Part shown: positions 37,388 through 45,769 of the stretch, in pieces
How positions within the stretch are numbered: the stretch's first letter is position 1
Layout of the letters: each line of letters opens with the position of its first letter
From: Polaromonas sp.
Lineage (GTDB): Bacteria > Pseudomonadota > Gammaproteobacteria > Burkholderiales > Burkholderiaceae_C
NCBI RefSeq assembly: GCF_012927455.1
Contig: NZ_JABBPE010000002.1
Location: 310,001-374,000 of the forward strand
Reading direction: 5' to 3'
DNA length: 64,000 nucleotides
Program-made: the position numbers and the translations under genes
The notes under the pieces: generated by a model
Told to the model about the DNA's origin: nothing
Seen by the model: the letters and a program-made list of their open reading frames with translations, nothing else
The model's database searches: none

Positions 37388-39103
37388 CTATACCCTCTTC
37401 CAGTCGAATTTGGCTTTCTTGCCGGTGCCAAAGAGCTTCAAGGCGCCCTCTTCGCCCACCGCATTGGGGCGAATGAAAATCCAGTTCTGCCAAGCCGAAA
37501 GGCGGCCGAAGATGCGCGTTTCCATGGTCTCTTTGCCGGGAAAGCGCAGCGAGGCCTCCAGGCCGGTCATGGCGTCGGGCGATAGACTGGCACGCTCTTC
37601 AAGCATGATGCGAATCTCGTCGTCCCAGTCGATGTCGTCTGGCGTCAAAGTGACCAGGCCGAGCGCCAGTGCCTGGTCGGCGAGCAGCCTGCTGTCGCCG
37701 AGTTTTTCCAGCTGGGTGATGGTCGACATGTCCTCGCAAAACCGCGTCTGCAACCGGCTCAAGCCGTTGACGGCGGGAAACCAGCCGAAATTAGCGGCGC
37801 TGAGCTGAAGCGCCGGCGCGGCATCGGAAGAATCAGGCAACTCCAGCATGTAGATGCGGTCGCAGGCCAGCGCCAACTCATAAAACGTACCGGAAAAGCA
37901 CGAGCCGGCATCGACCAGCGCAAGCAGCGAGCGGCTGGTCACGTCCAGCCGCGCCAAGGTGCGGCGCAGCGCCCCCAGCGTTTCCTTCACCAGCCAGTGC
38001 TCCTTGAGTTGGTCCAGCACCTCGTCCATCTGCATGACCAGAACCGCATCGCCCTGCGTCCGGATCACCCAAGTGCCGATTTCTGGCTCGTTGCTGCGCA
38101 GATTCAAAATGGCGTCGTCGAGCTCGCGCTGCAGCCTGAGCGGGTACCAGCTGGCGCCGGCGGCCTTGATGGCGTCTGGCGTGGACTCGACGGGCACAGC
38201 GGGCGCCTGCACTGTTAAGGTGGCGATGCGCTTGTCGCGGTCCACCCCCACATCGACCACGCTGTAGTGGTAGCCGGCGTCGTCAATGGTTGCCCGCAAA
38301 GCCGTCAATTCAATGCCATTTTCGTTAAGGTTTAGGCCTGCAGCCCTTGTAGATCGGGCGCGGAGTGCTTCTATTTCTGTAGCAAGTAAGGCGCCGAATT
38401 GCTGCGGCCTGGCGCAGCCGTCAATCAGCTTCCAGTCTTTGGCGCGATCGGCACGCACGCCTTCGCTGGTGGTGCAGAAAATGTCGGCCAGGTCGCGTCG
38501 CACCTTGCGCTTGTCGGTGATGCGCGTCAGGCCGCCGGTGCCGGGCAACACGCCCAGCAGCGGCACTTCGGGCAGGCTCACGGTCGAGCTGCGGTCATCA
38601 ACCATGATGATGCGGTCGCAGGCCAGCGCCAGCTCGTAGCCGCCACCGGCGCAGGCACCCGTGACGGCGGCAATCGACTTGAGGCCGTCATGGCGCGATG
38701 AATCTTCCAGGCCGTTGCGGGTTTCGTTGGTGAACTTGCAGAAGTTCACCTTCCAGCCATGGCCGGACAGGCCCAGCATGTAGATGTTGGCGCCTGAGCA
38801 CCAGATTTTTTCCTTGCCGCTCTCAAACACCAGCACCTTGACAGCCGGGTGTTCGAAGCGGATGCGGTTAATGGCGTCGTGCAGTTCAATGTCGACCCCG
38901 AGGTCATAGCTGTTGAGCTTGAGCTTGTAGCCCGGCTTGATCCCGCCGTCTTCGTTGATGTCTAGCTTGAGGCGAGCCACCTCGCCTTCTACCGTCAGCG
39001 TCCAGTGCTGATAACGGCTGGGGTGCGTGGCAAAGCTCACCAGCTCGCGCTGCTGGCCGGCGATCAGCTGTTTAAACAATAGCGGCTCGGTCATGGCGTT
39101 CAT
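37388..39103 (-). CDS. boxC: Benzoyl-CoA-dihydrodiol lyase BoxC, with in-frame family-1 repeat
   Basis: A 571-residue crotonase-fold enzyme that opens the ring of the benzoyl-CoA epoxide (formally dihydrodiol) to a dialdehyde derivative and formate. It contains two crotonase-like halves. The first has KIWCSGANIYMLGLSGHGWK (about 98-117) and VTGACAGGGYELALACDRII (about 146-165), and a second follows near 405-425 (AGSCFSGTFYELALACDRIY). Residues of about 239-255 (LATEIEALRARSTRAAG) are encoded by a family-1 repeat read in frame and have no counterpart expected in the fold. The start overlaps the boxR stop (ATGA). Confidence 0.95.
   Translation of the reverse strand: MNAMTEPLLFKQLIAGQQRELVSFATHPSRYQHWTLTVEGEVARLKLDINEDGGIKPGYKLKLNSYDLGVDIELHDAINRIRFEHPAVKVLVFESGKEKIWCSGANIYMLGLSGHGWKVNFCKFTNETRNGLEDSSRHDGLKSIAAVTGACAGGGYELALACDRIIMVDDRSSTVSLPEVPLLGVLPGTGGLTRITDKRKVRRDLADIFCTTSEGVRADRAKDWKLIDGCARPQQFGALLATEIEALRARSTRAAGLNLNENGIELTALRATIDDAGYHYSVVDVGVDRDKRIATLTVQAPAVPVESTPDAIKAAGASWYPLRLQRELDDAILNLRSNEPEIGTWVIRTQGDAVLVMQMDEVLDQLKEHWLVKETLGALRRTLARLDVTSRSLLALVDAGSCFSGTFYELALACDRIYMLELPDSSDAAPALQLSAANFGWFPAVNGLSRLQTRFCEDMSTITQLEKLGDSRLLADQALALGLVTLTPDDIDWDDEIRIMLEERASLSPDAMTGLEASLRFPGKETMETRIFGRLSAWQNWIFIRPNAVGEEGALKLFGTGKKAKFDWKRV
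38337..38387 (+). repeat. Family-1 repeat, copy 7, inside boxC
   Basis: On the plus strand CCTGCAGCCCTTGTAGATCG GGCGCGGAGTGCTTCTATTT CTGTAGC. boxC reads its complement in the open frame Ala-Thr-Glu-Ile-Glu-Ala-Leu-Arg-Ala-Arg-Ser-Thr-Arg-Ala. The palindrome arms are partly decayed. Confidence 0.8.
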
Positions 39104-40017
39104 GTCGTCTCTTTCTCGGGGTGTTGGGCGATGGATTTGACGAAGGATTTAGCCTGCGGCACAGCGCGATCAAGGTCTTTCAGGCTCTGTTTAGGGCTGT
39201 GTGCAGCGGTATCGACGACGGCGTCGGCGCGCGCATACAACGCTTCCCGGCTGGCCAGAATGCCGCGCAGGTCTTCCATCGCCTCGCTGGTGGCGCCGCG
39301 CGTCGCGTCAAAAGGCCGCATGTCGCCCTGGGCCACCACGCGCGCCATGTGCTCTTGCGGGCTGGCCTTGAGCCAGACACAGTAAAAAAGGCTTTGCAGC
39401 AAATCAAAGGTTTCGCGCTCGCTGACGATGCTGCCGCCCGTGGTTATCACAACACCGCCGGCATGCTCTTCGGCAATGCGCAGCAGCGCGCGCCGTTCGT
39501 AACGCCGGTAGCCCGCCTGCCCGTGCAGCAGCAGGATTTCGTTCATGCTGGTGCCGGCTTCGCGTTCGATTTCACGATCCAGCTCAACGAAGGGCAGGCC
39601 GCGCCGGGCCGCCAGCTGGCTGCCCAGCGTCGATTTGCCGGCGCCGCGCAAGCCAATCAAGGCCACCCGCTGCGCGCGGCCCGGCGCGTCCTGCAGGCCA
39701 AAGGTGCTGCCCAGCAAGCCGCAGGCCTGGTCCAGTTGCGCGTCATCGAGCCGCGAGAGCAGGCCCTGCGCCCGTGCCAGCGCCGGGCGCGGCGCGTCCT
39801 GCAGCAACTCCAGAATGGAAATATTCAGCGCACGCGCCGCCGCTTCCAGAGAATTGATGGAGACATTACCTTTTCCTGATTCCACATCCGCCAGAAAGCG
39901 CTCGCTCAGGCCGGAATCTGCCGCCAGCGCCCGGCGCGTCATGCCGCGGCGCGCGCGCCAGGCTCTGATCCGCCCACCCAACTCGGCAAGCGTGGCTTTC
40001 GATTCCTGTTCAGACAT
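39100..40017 (-). CDS. boxR: BoxR: XRE-type regulator fused to a shikimate-kinase-like domain
   Basis: The start at 40017 (MSEQESK) gives 305 residues; an ATG 9 bases upstream is possible. An N-terminal helix-turn-helix (about 12-70) has GMTRRALAADSGLSERFLADVE. The C-terminal domain resembles shikimate kinase, with the P loop ALIGLRGAGKSTLGSQLA (about 117-134) and FVELDREIEREAG. This architecture is that of BoxR/BzdR, repressors of benzoate genes whose kinase-like domain senses benzoyl-CoA. It is first in boxR-boxC-boxB and divergent from the flavodoxin gene. Confidence 0.93.
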   Translation of the reverse strand: MSEQESKATLAELGGRIRAWRARRGMTRRALAADSGLSERFLADVESGKGNVSINSLEAAARALNISILELLQDAPRPALARAQGLLSRLDDAQLDQACGLLGSTFGLQDAPGRAQRVALIGLRGAGKSTLGSQLAARRGLPFVELDREIEREAGTSMNEILLLHGQAGYRRYERRALLRIAEEHAGGVVITTGGSIVSERETFDLLQSLFYCVWLKASPQEHMARVVAQGDMRPFDATRGATSEAMEDLRGILASREALYARADAVVDTAAHSPKQSLKDLDRAVPQAKSFVKSIAQHPEKETT

Positions 40018-40070
40018 GATTTCCAAAAAACACCTGCTTTAAATAAAAAGGGGGCTGCGTTTGCGATTTT

Positions 40071-40096
40071 TGCAAGCTCGACCTCGAGAAATTGCA
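40071..40096. promoter_or_regulatory. Possible BoxR operator: two TGCA motifs
   Basis: TGCA occurs at 40071-40074 (in TTTTGCAAG) and at 40093-40096 (in AATTGCAGTATAC) in the boxR/flavodoxin divergent region. BzdR/BoxR regulators are reported to bind TGCA-containing sites. The spacing and flanks were not compared with a known site, so this is a candidate only. Confidence 0.3.
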
Positions 40097-40158
40097 GTAT
40101 ACTTCAGCTTTGTTTGATCCAGCGCAGTTTATCGCATCTTTTTTCTGGAGAATTGTTG

Positions 40159-40641
40159 ATGAAGCTCAAAGTCCTCGTGGGCACCATGACCAGCACTGCC
40201 GACTATGTGGCGCAGGCCATCCAGATGGATTGCGCTGATCTGGTGAGTGACATTGAAGTGACGCTGATGGACGGGCTGGACATCAGCGTGTTTGATGCCG
40301 AAAAAGCAGAAGATGCGATTTATCTCATCTGCAGCGCCACTTATGGTTCCGGTGATGTCCCGGACAATGCCCGGGCCTTGTACGACTCGATGGATTCCCA
40401 GCCGCGGTTTTTAGGCCATGTGCGCTACGGCGTGATTGCGCTGGGCGACCGCACCTACCTGCAAACTTACTGCTTTGGCGGCAAGAAATTCGACGAGCGG
40501 TTGCAGGGTCTGGGAGCGCAGCGCATCGGAGAGGTCTGGTGCCACGATGCCAGCAGCGGCACCCTGCCCGAGATTGAGGGCACAGCCTGGTGTCGCCAGT
40601 GGCTGGTCGCTGCGCTGCAAGACGCCGACACAGCGGCGTAG
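40159..40641 (+). CDS. Flavodoxin-domain protein in the box cluster
   Basis: A 160-residue protein whose start at 40159 is preceded by a GGAG. It has the flavodoxin fold signals: the phosphate loop VGTMTSTADYVAQAI (about 7-21), CSATYGSGDVPDNARALYD (about 56-74) and ALGDRTYLQTYCFGGKKFDE (about 95-114), close to MioC/sulfite-reductase-type flavodoxins. It lies between boxR and benzoate-CoA ligase where an electron carrier would be useful. Supplying electrons to BoxB is an inference prompted by the absence of boxA. Confidence 0.88.
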   Translation: MKLKVLVGTMTSTADYVAQAIQMDCADLVSDIEVTLMDGLDISVFDAEKAEDAIYLICSATYGSGDVPDNARALYDSMDSQPRFLGHVRYGVIALGDRTYLQTYCFGGKKFDERLQGLGAQRIGEVWCHDASSGTLPEIEGTAWCRQWLVAALQDADTAA

Positions 40642-40685
40642 AACCATAAAACGCCTCCCAGACCTAAAAAAACACATCAAATCAT

Positions 40686-40733
40686 GCTCTAGCCCAATAG
40701 ACACAGGCGCAAGCAGCTATAAAAATAATAGCA
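40686..40733 (+). repeat. Family-1 interspersed repeat, copy 8 (intergenic)
   Basis: GCTCTAGCCCAATAGACACA GGCGCAAGCAGCTATAAAAA TAATAGC. One of the least decayed copies. It lies between the flavodoxin gene and benzoate-CoA ligase, in what is probably a transcribed spacer. Confidence 0.9.
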
Positions 40734-40784
40734 TCGGTGCATCGCCCTCAGACCGCGAGCCAGATGCCAAGCAGGAGACACAAC

Positions 40785-42368
40785 ATGCCATTGAGCCGTG
40801 CCGACCATTCGGTCAGCCCACCCCGGGTAGAGATTCCCCGCGACTACAACGCCGCGCACGATTTGCTGGAGCGCAATGCCCAGCGCCCGGACAAGGCCGC
40901 CTTTATCGATGCGCTCAGCGGCGAGCAGTTGAGCTACGGCGCGCTGGCCGAGCAGTCGCAGCGCTTTGCCAATGCCTTGCGGGCGCACGGTTTTGCGCCG
41001 GAAAGCCGTGTCATGCTGGCCATGCTGGACACGCCCGAATGGCCGGTGGCGTTTTTGGGCTGCATTCTGGCGGGCGTGGTACCGGTGGCGGCCAACACCC
41101 TGCTGACCAGCGCTGACTTTGCCTTCATGCTGCGCGACTCGCGCGCCCAGGGGCTGGTCGTCTCGCAGGCCCTGCTGCCGCAGTTCGAAGCACTGCTGGC
41201 AGACCGCGACACACTGAAAACGGTGTTCGTCGCGGGAACCGAAGATTCGGCTTCATTCATAACGTTAGCCCAAGCGATACGGGCGCAGACAGCTACCAAA
41301 AAAATAGCAGACACGCGGGCGGACGACGCCTGCTTCTGGCTTTATTCCAGCGGCTCGACCGGCACGCCGAAGGGCACGGTGCACCTGCACAGCCACCTGA
41401 TCCAGACCGCTGAGCTGTATGGCCGCGCGGTGCTCGGCATGCGCGAGTCGGACGTGGTGTATTCGGCGGCCAAGCTGTTTTTTGCCTATGGCCTTGGCAA
41501 TGCGCTGACCTTCCCCATGAGCGTGGGCGCCACCACCGTACTGCTGGCCGTGCGCCCCACGCCGGCGGAGGTATTTGGTGTTCTTGAAAAATACCAGCCA
41601 ACCATCTTCTTCGGCGTGCCCACGCTGTATGCAGGCTTGCTGGCCTTCCCGGACAAGCCGGAGCGGTCGGCGCTTAACTTGCGCCTTTGCGCCAGCGCTG
41701 GCGAGGCGCTACCCGCCGAAATCGGCAAAAAATGGAAAACTCACTATGACTGCGACATTCTGGACGGCATCGGCTCGACCGAGATGCTGCATATCTTCTT
41801 AAGCAACCGGCCCGGCCAGGTGCGCTACGGCACGACCGGCCAGGCAGTACCCGGCTACGCGCTGCGCATCGTCGGCGACGACGGCCAGGAATGCGGCGTT
41901 GGCGAGATCGGCGAACTGCAGATCAGCGGCCCGAGCGCCGCACTGATGTACTGGAACAACCGCGCCAAGACCAAGGCCACCTTTGCCGGAGAATGGACCA
42001 AAAGCGGCGACAAGTACACGCGTGACGCCGACGGCTACTACACCTACGGCGGGCGCAGCGACGACATGCTCAAGGTCGGCGGCATTTATGTTTCGCCATT
42101 CGAAGTCGAGGCCTGCCTGATGAGCCACGCCGCCGTGCTGGAAGTCGCTGTCATTGGCGTGGCCGACGCCGACCAACTGGTCAAGCCCAAGGCCTATGTG
42201 GTGCTTAAAGCTGGCCAGACGGTGACGGCGGACGAGCTGAAAGCCCATGTCAAGCAGCAACTGGCGCCGTACAAATACCCGCGCTTGATTGAGTTCGTCA
42301 GCGAGTTACCCAAAACGGCGACTGGCAAGATACAGCGCTTCAAACTGCGCGAGAGTTCGACAGGCTAG
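40785..42368 (+). CDS. bclA: Benzoate-CoA ligase, with in-frame family-1 repeat
   Basis: A 527-residue AMP-forming ligase that makes benzoyl-CoA, the substrate of BoxB. The start at 40785 has GCAGGAG upstream. Adenylation motifs: LYSSGSTGTPKGTVHLHSH (about 187-205), FGVPTLYAGLL, DGIGSTEMLHIFLS (about 327-340), and the hinge YTYGGRSDDMLKVGGIYVSP; the catalytic lysine is in KTATGKIQRFKL near the end. Residues of about 160-175 (LAQAIRAQTATKKIA) come from a family-1 repeat read in frame just before the first adenylation motif. It leads the rightward catabolic genes. Confidence 0.95.
   Translation: MPLSRADHSVSPPRVEIPRDYNAAHDLLERNAQRPDKAAFIDALSGEQLSYGALAEQSQRFANALRAHGFAPESRVMLAMLDTPEWPVAFLGCILAGVVPVAANTLLTSADFAFMLRDSRAQGLVVSQALLPQFEALLADRDTLKTVFVAGTEDSASFITLAQAIRAQTATKKIADTRADDACFWLYSSGSTGTPKGTVHLHSHLIQTAELYGRAVLGMRESDVVYSAAKLFFAYGLGNALTFPMSVGATTVLLAVRPTPAEVFGVLEKYQPTIFFGVPTLYAGLLAFPDKPERSALNLRLCASAGEALPAEIGKKWKTHYDCDILDGIGSTEMLHIFLSNRPGQVRYGTTGQAVPGYALRIVGDDGQECGVGEIGELQISGPSAALMYWNNRAKTKATFAGEWTKSGDKYTRDADGYYTYGGRSDDMLKVGGIYVSPFEVEACLMSHAAVLEVAVIGVADADQLVKPKAYVVLKAGQTVTADELKAHVKQQLAPYKYPRLIEFVSELPKTATGKIQRFKLRESSTG
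41264..41310 (+). repeat. Family-1 repeat, copy 9, inside benzoate-CoA ligase
   Basis: GTTAGCCCAAGCGATACGGG CGCAGACAGCTACCAAAAAA ATAGCAG. The open frame reads Leu-Ala-Gln-Ala-Ile-Arg-Ala-Gln-Thr-Ala-Thr-Lys-Lys-Ile-Ala, the same frame as in the asparaginase copy. Confidence 0.9.
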
Positions 42369-42498
42369 CTGGCGGCTGGCGACTGGCGACGCACTTGCAC
42401 GGCCTATTCGGGTTAGTCAGCTATGCCAGCGGTCAAAGCGTGAACTACATTGGGTGCACTCATTTCCCAAGTGCCTGTTTTTTTTCCGGAGACCCCCC

Positions 42499-43680
42499 AT
42501 GACATCACGTCGCCTTGTACTGACCCGCTGCGCCAGCTTGATTGGCGCGGCCTCCACCGGCCTGCTGCTGCCCGCGCACGCGCAGGCCAGCAAAATTCGT
42601 GTCGGCTTCATGCTGCCCTACACCGGCACCTTCGCGCAACTTGGCGTGGCGATTGAAAACGGTTTTCGGCTGGCCATCAATGAGCAAGGCGGCAAGCTCG
42701 GTGGCCGCGAGATCGAATACTTCAAGGTCGATGACGAATCCGATCCCTCCAAGGGCATTGAAAACGCCAACAAACTGGTGCAGCGCGACAAGGTCGATGT
42801 GCTGGTCGGCACCGTGCATTCGGGCGTGCAGATGGGCATTCAGAAAGTCGCGCGCGAAAGCGGTGTGCTGAGCCTGATACCCAACGCCGGCGTGCACGCC
42901 GCCACGCGCGGCCTGTGCGCGCCCAACGTGTTCCGCACCTCATTTACCAACTCACAACCAACCCGGGCGCTGGGTCAGGCCATGATCGCCAAGGGCCACA
43001 AAAAGGCCGTTTGGATCACCTGGAAATATGCTGCGGGCGACGAAGCGTTCGAAGGCTTCAAGGAAAGCTACACCGCCGCTGGCGGCACCATCATCAAAGA
43101 GCTCGGCCTGCCCTTCCCGCAGGTCGAATTTCAGGCACTGCTGACTGAAATTGCCGCGCTGAAACCTGATGCGGTCGCCTGCTTTTTTGCTGGCGGGGGC
43201 GCAGCCAAATTCATCAAAGACTACGCAGCCGCCGGCCTCAAGGGCAAGATTCCGCTATACGGCTCGGGCTTTCTTACCGAGGGCGTGCTCGAAGCCGCCG
43301 GCCCGGCTGCTGACGGCATCATCACGACGATGCATTACAGCGACTCGCTCGACACGCCCCGCAACAAAAAATTTCGCCTCGACTACGCCAAAGCCTACAA
43401 GGCCCAGCCCGACGTCTATGCGGTGCAGGGCTACGACACCGGTCTGCTTTTGATTCAAGGCGCCAATGCCGTGAAGGGTGACCTGAACAGCAAACCGGTG
43501 CTGTACAAGGCCATGGAAGGCGCAACCATCGACAGCCCGCGCGGCAAATGGACCATGAGCAAGGCGCACAACCCGGTGCAGGACATGTACCTTCGCGTGG
43601 TTGAAAACAAGGAAAACAAGGTGCTGGGCGTAGCCGCTAAAGCGCTGGCCGACAGCGGCGCCGGCTGCAAGATGGCCTGA
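42499..43680 (+). CDS. ABC transporter substrate-binding protein (branched-chain/aromatic type)
   Basis: A 393-residue periplasmic binding protein. The start at 42499 follows CCGGAGA; residues 1-28 form a signal peptide ending AHAQA. The mature protein is a Peripla_BP_6 type (LivJ-like) with VGFMLPYTGTFAQLGVAIENG (about 33-53) and DDESDPSKGIENANKLV. Binding proteins of this subfamily next to benzoate genes often bind aromatic acids; benzoate or 4-hydroxybenzoate is the likely ligand here (inference from neighbours). Confidence 0.92.
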   Translation: MTSRRLVLTRCASLIGAASTGLLLPAHAQASKIRVGFMLPYTGTFAQLGVAIENGFRLAINEQGGKLGGREIEYFKVDDESDPSKGIENANKLVQRDKVDVLVGTVHSGVQMGIQKVARESGVLSLIPNAGVHAATRGLCAPNVFRTSFTNSQPTRALGQAMIAKGHKKAVWITWKYAAGDEAFEGFKESYTAAGGTIIKELGLPFPQVEFQALLTEIAALKPDAVACFFAGGGAAKFIKDYAAAGLKGKIPLYGSGFLTEGVLEAAGPAADGIITTMHYSDSLDTPRNKKFRLDYAKAYKAQPDVYAVQGYDTGLLLIQGANAVKGDLNSKPVLYKAMEGATIDSPRGKWTMSKAHNPVQDMYLRVVENKENKVLGVAAKALADSGAGCKMA

Positions 43681-43682
43681 AA

Positions 43683-43780
43683 TGGCCACCACGGTCGCTT
43701 GCTACGCATAGCTCACTGCCCCCCAAGGGAGCCGCTGCGCCTGCGGCCCGGCGAAGCCGGCTCCGCGGCCCCTGCTTGCG
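43683..43780 (+). repeat. Family-2 repeat, copy c
   Basis: GGCCACCACGGTCGCTTGCT at the start, then CTCACTGCCCCCCAAGGGAG and a GC-rich palindrome (GGAGCCGCTGCGCC ... GGCGAAGCCGGCTCC), ending CCCCTGCTTGCG. It fills half of the 215-base gap between the binding protein and the first permease. Confidence 0.65.
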
Positions 43781-43895
43781 TTAAGAAACACCCAGTCGAG
43801 CACTGCGTATCGTTTCAGTAACCGTCCCCTACTCCTTTTTTATGCTGAGGCTCACGCGTCGCCACTCCTGAAATAAAAATCCGAATAATTCATCG

Positions 43896-44759
43896 ATGGA
43901 TTTAGCCAACTTTCTCATTCAGCTTTTAAACAGCGTGCAATACGGCCTGCTGCTCTTCATGCTTGCGGCTGGCCTGACACTGATCTTCGGCATCATGGGC
44001 GTGGTCAATCTGGCGCATGGCAGTTTTTATATGCTGGGTGCGTATCTGGCGTGGTCGCTTAGCGCGCAATTTGGCAGCCTCACGCTGGCGATCATCGTGG
44101 GCGCGGGGCTTTCTATCATCTTCGGCCTCGCACTTGAGTGGTTGCTGTTCAGGCACTTCTACCAGCGCGACCATCTGGACCAGGTGCTGCTGACCTTTGG
44201 CCTGATCTATATTTTTGAGGAACTGCGCTCCATCTTGTGGGGCGACGACGTACACGGCGTGCCCATTCCCGATCTGCTCAGCGCATCGATTCCGCTTACC
44301 GAAAACCTGTCGTATCCGGTCTACCGCCTTTTTATGTCGGGCGTTTGCATCACGCTGGCAATCAGTCTTTATTTTCTGATCTCCAAAACCCGTCTCGGCA
44401 TGAAGATACGCGCCGGCGCATTCAACCGCGACATGGCCGAGTCGCTCGGTATCAACATCAGGCTGATTTATTCGGTGGTATTTGCGCTGGGCGTTGGGCT
44501 TGCCGCTGTGGCCGGCATGATCGCCGCGCCGGTTGCCAGCGTGTATCCCAACATGGGCTCGCAGGTGCTCATCATGTGCTTTGTGGTGGTGGTGATCGGC
44601 GGTATCGGTTCGGTGCGCGGCGCGCTCATTGCCGCGTTGCTGGTCGGGCTGGTCGATACCTTTGGCAAGGTCTTGCTGCCATCGGTGGCGGGCATGCTGG
44701 TGTACATGCTGATGGCGGCCGTTTTGCTCTGGAAGCCTGAAGGACTCTTCAAACAATGA
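43896..44759 (+). CDS. ABC transporter permease, LivH type
   Basis: A 287-residue inner-membrane permease with about eight helices. Family segments are AAGLTLIFGIMGVVNLAHGSFYMLGAY (about 26-52) and the cytoplasmic loop MKIRAGAFNRDMAESLGINI with the transporter-ATPase contact. It overlaps the next permease gene by 4 bases (ATGA). With the following three genes and the binding protein it forms one importer, presumably for an aromatic acid. Confidence 0.93.
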   Translation: MDLANFLIQLLNSVQYGLLLFMLAAGLTLIFGIMGVVNLAHGSFYMLGAYLAWSLSAQFGSLTLAIIVGAGLSIIFGLALEWLLFRHFYQRDHLDQVLLTFGLIYIFEELRSILWGDDVHGVPIPDLLSASIPLTENLSYPVYRLFMSGVCITLAISLYFLISKTRLGMKIRAGAFNRDMAESLGINIRLIYSVVFALGVGLAAVAGMIAAPVASVYPNMGSQVLIMCFVVVVIGGIGSVRGALIAALLVGLVDTFGKVLLPSVAGMLVYMLMAAVLLWKPEGLFKQ

Positions 44760-45769
44760 GCACGCAAAAAGCAAATCTTGAGATTCTTCCGCGCGGCGTG
44801 CAGGTGGCGCTCGCGCTGGGGCTGATTGCCCTCGCCGCCTTCCCTTTCGCTGGCACCGATTTCTACATCCAGATGGTCACGCGCATGATGATCATGGCGA
44901 TCTTTGCGATGAGTCTGGACTTGCTGCAGGGCGTAACCGGCTTGGTGTCGCTGGGCCATGCGGCCTACTTTGGTCTGGCCGGCTATGCGCTGGCTTTCTT
45001 GACGCCGCAGGGCGAGGCCGTGAGCCTGTGGTGGACGCTGCCCATCGCCGTTCTGGCCTCGGGCCTGGCGGCACTCATCATCGGCTTTTTTGTGGTGCGC
45101 ACACACGGCATTTACTTCATCATGGTCACCATGGCCTTTGCCCAGATGGTGTTCTACCTGTTTTTTGACAACAAGCTGCTGGGCGGCTCCGACGGGCTTT
45201 ACATCAATTTCAAGCCGAGTGCGCAAATTGCGGGCTGGGTGCCGTTTGATCTGGACGGCAAGCGCACGCTGTATTACTTCACGCTGGGCGCCCTGCTGCT
45301 GGTCTATGCCTTTTTGCGTCGCCTGCTCTGGAGCCCGTTTGGCCGCGCGCTGGCCGGCATTCGCGTCAACGAGCACCGCATGCGCGCCATGGGCTATGGC
45401 GTCTTTGGCTACAAGCTGGCGGCCTTCACGCTGGCAGGCGCGCTGGCCGGGCTGGCCGGCTACCTGTGGGGCACGCAGACTGGCTACATCAATCCCGAAC
45501 TGATGGGCTTTCACATGAGCGCGCACGCCATCATGATGGTGATTCTGGGCGGCATGGGCAACTTCGCCGGCGCGATTGTGGGTGCGTTTGCGTTTGAATA
45601 TCTGCTGCATGTGTTCAAAGACCTGCCGCAGATCGGCAGCGTGAATCTGGGCAAGCACTGGCAGCTCTGGATGGGCCTTTTCATCGTGGGGGTGGTGGTG
45701 TTTGCGCCACGCGGGTTGCTCGGGCTGGTCGAGCGCTTTGGCCAACGCAAGGAGGCATCCAATGAGTGA
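44756..45769 (+). CDS. ABC transporter permease, LivM type
   Basis: A 337-residue inner-membrane permease. Helices start near residue 13. Family segments: MSLDLLQGVTGLVSLGHAAYFGLAGY (about 46-71), VRTHGIYFIMVTMAFAQM (about 112-129) and the ATPase-contact loop AGIRVNEHRMRAMGY. It overlaps the upstream permease by 4 bases and the downstream ATPase by 8 bases, so the set is translationally coupled. Confidence 0.93.
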   Translation: MSTQKANLEILPRGVQVALALGLIALAAFPFAGTDFYIQMVTRMMIMAIFAMSLDLLQGVTGLVSLGHAAYFGLAGYALAFLTPQGEAVSLWWTLPIAVLASGLAALIIGFFVVRTHGIYFIMVTMAFAQMVFYLFFDNKLLGGSDGLYINFKPSAQIAGWVPFDLDGKRTLYYFTLGALLLVYAFLRRLLWSPFGRALAGIRVNEHRMRAMGYGVFGYKLAAFTLAGALAGLAGYLWGTQTGYINPELMGFHMSAHAIMMVILGGMGNFAGAIVGAFAFEYLLHVFKDLPQIGSVNLGKHWQLWMGLFIVGVVVFAPRGLLGLVERFGQRKEASNE

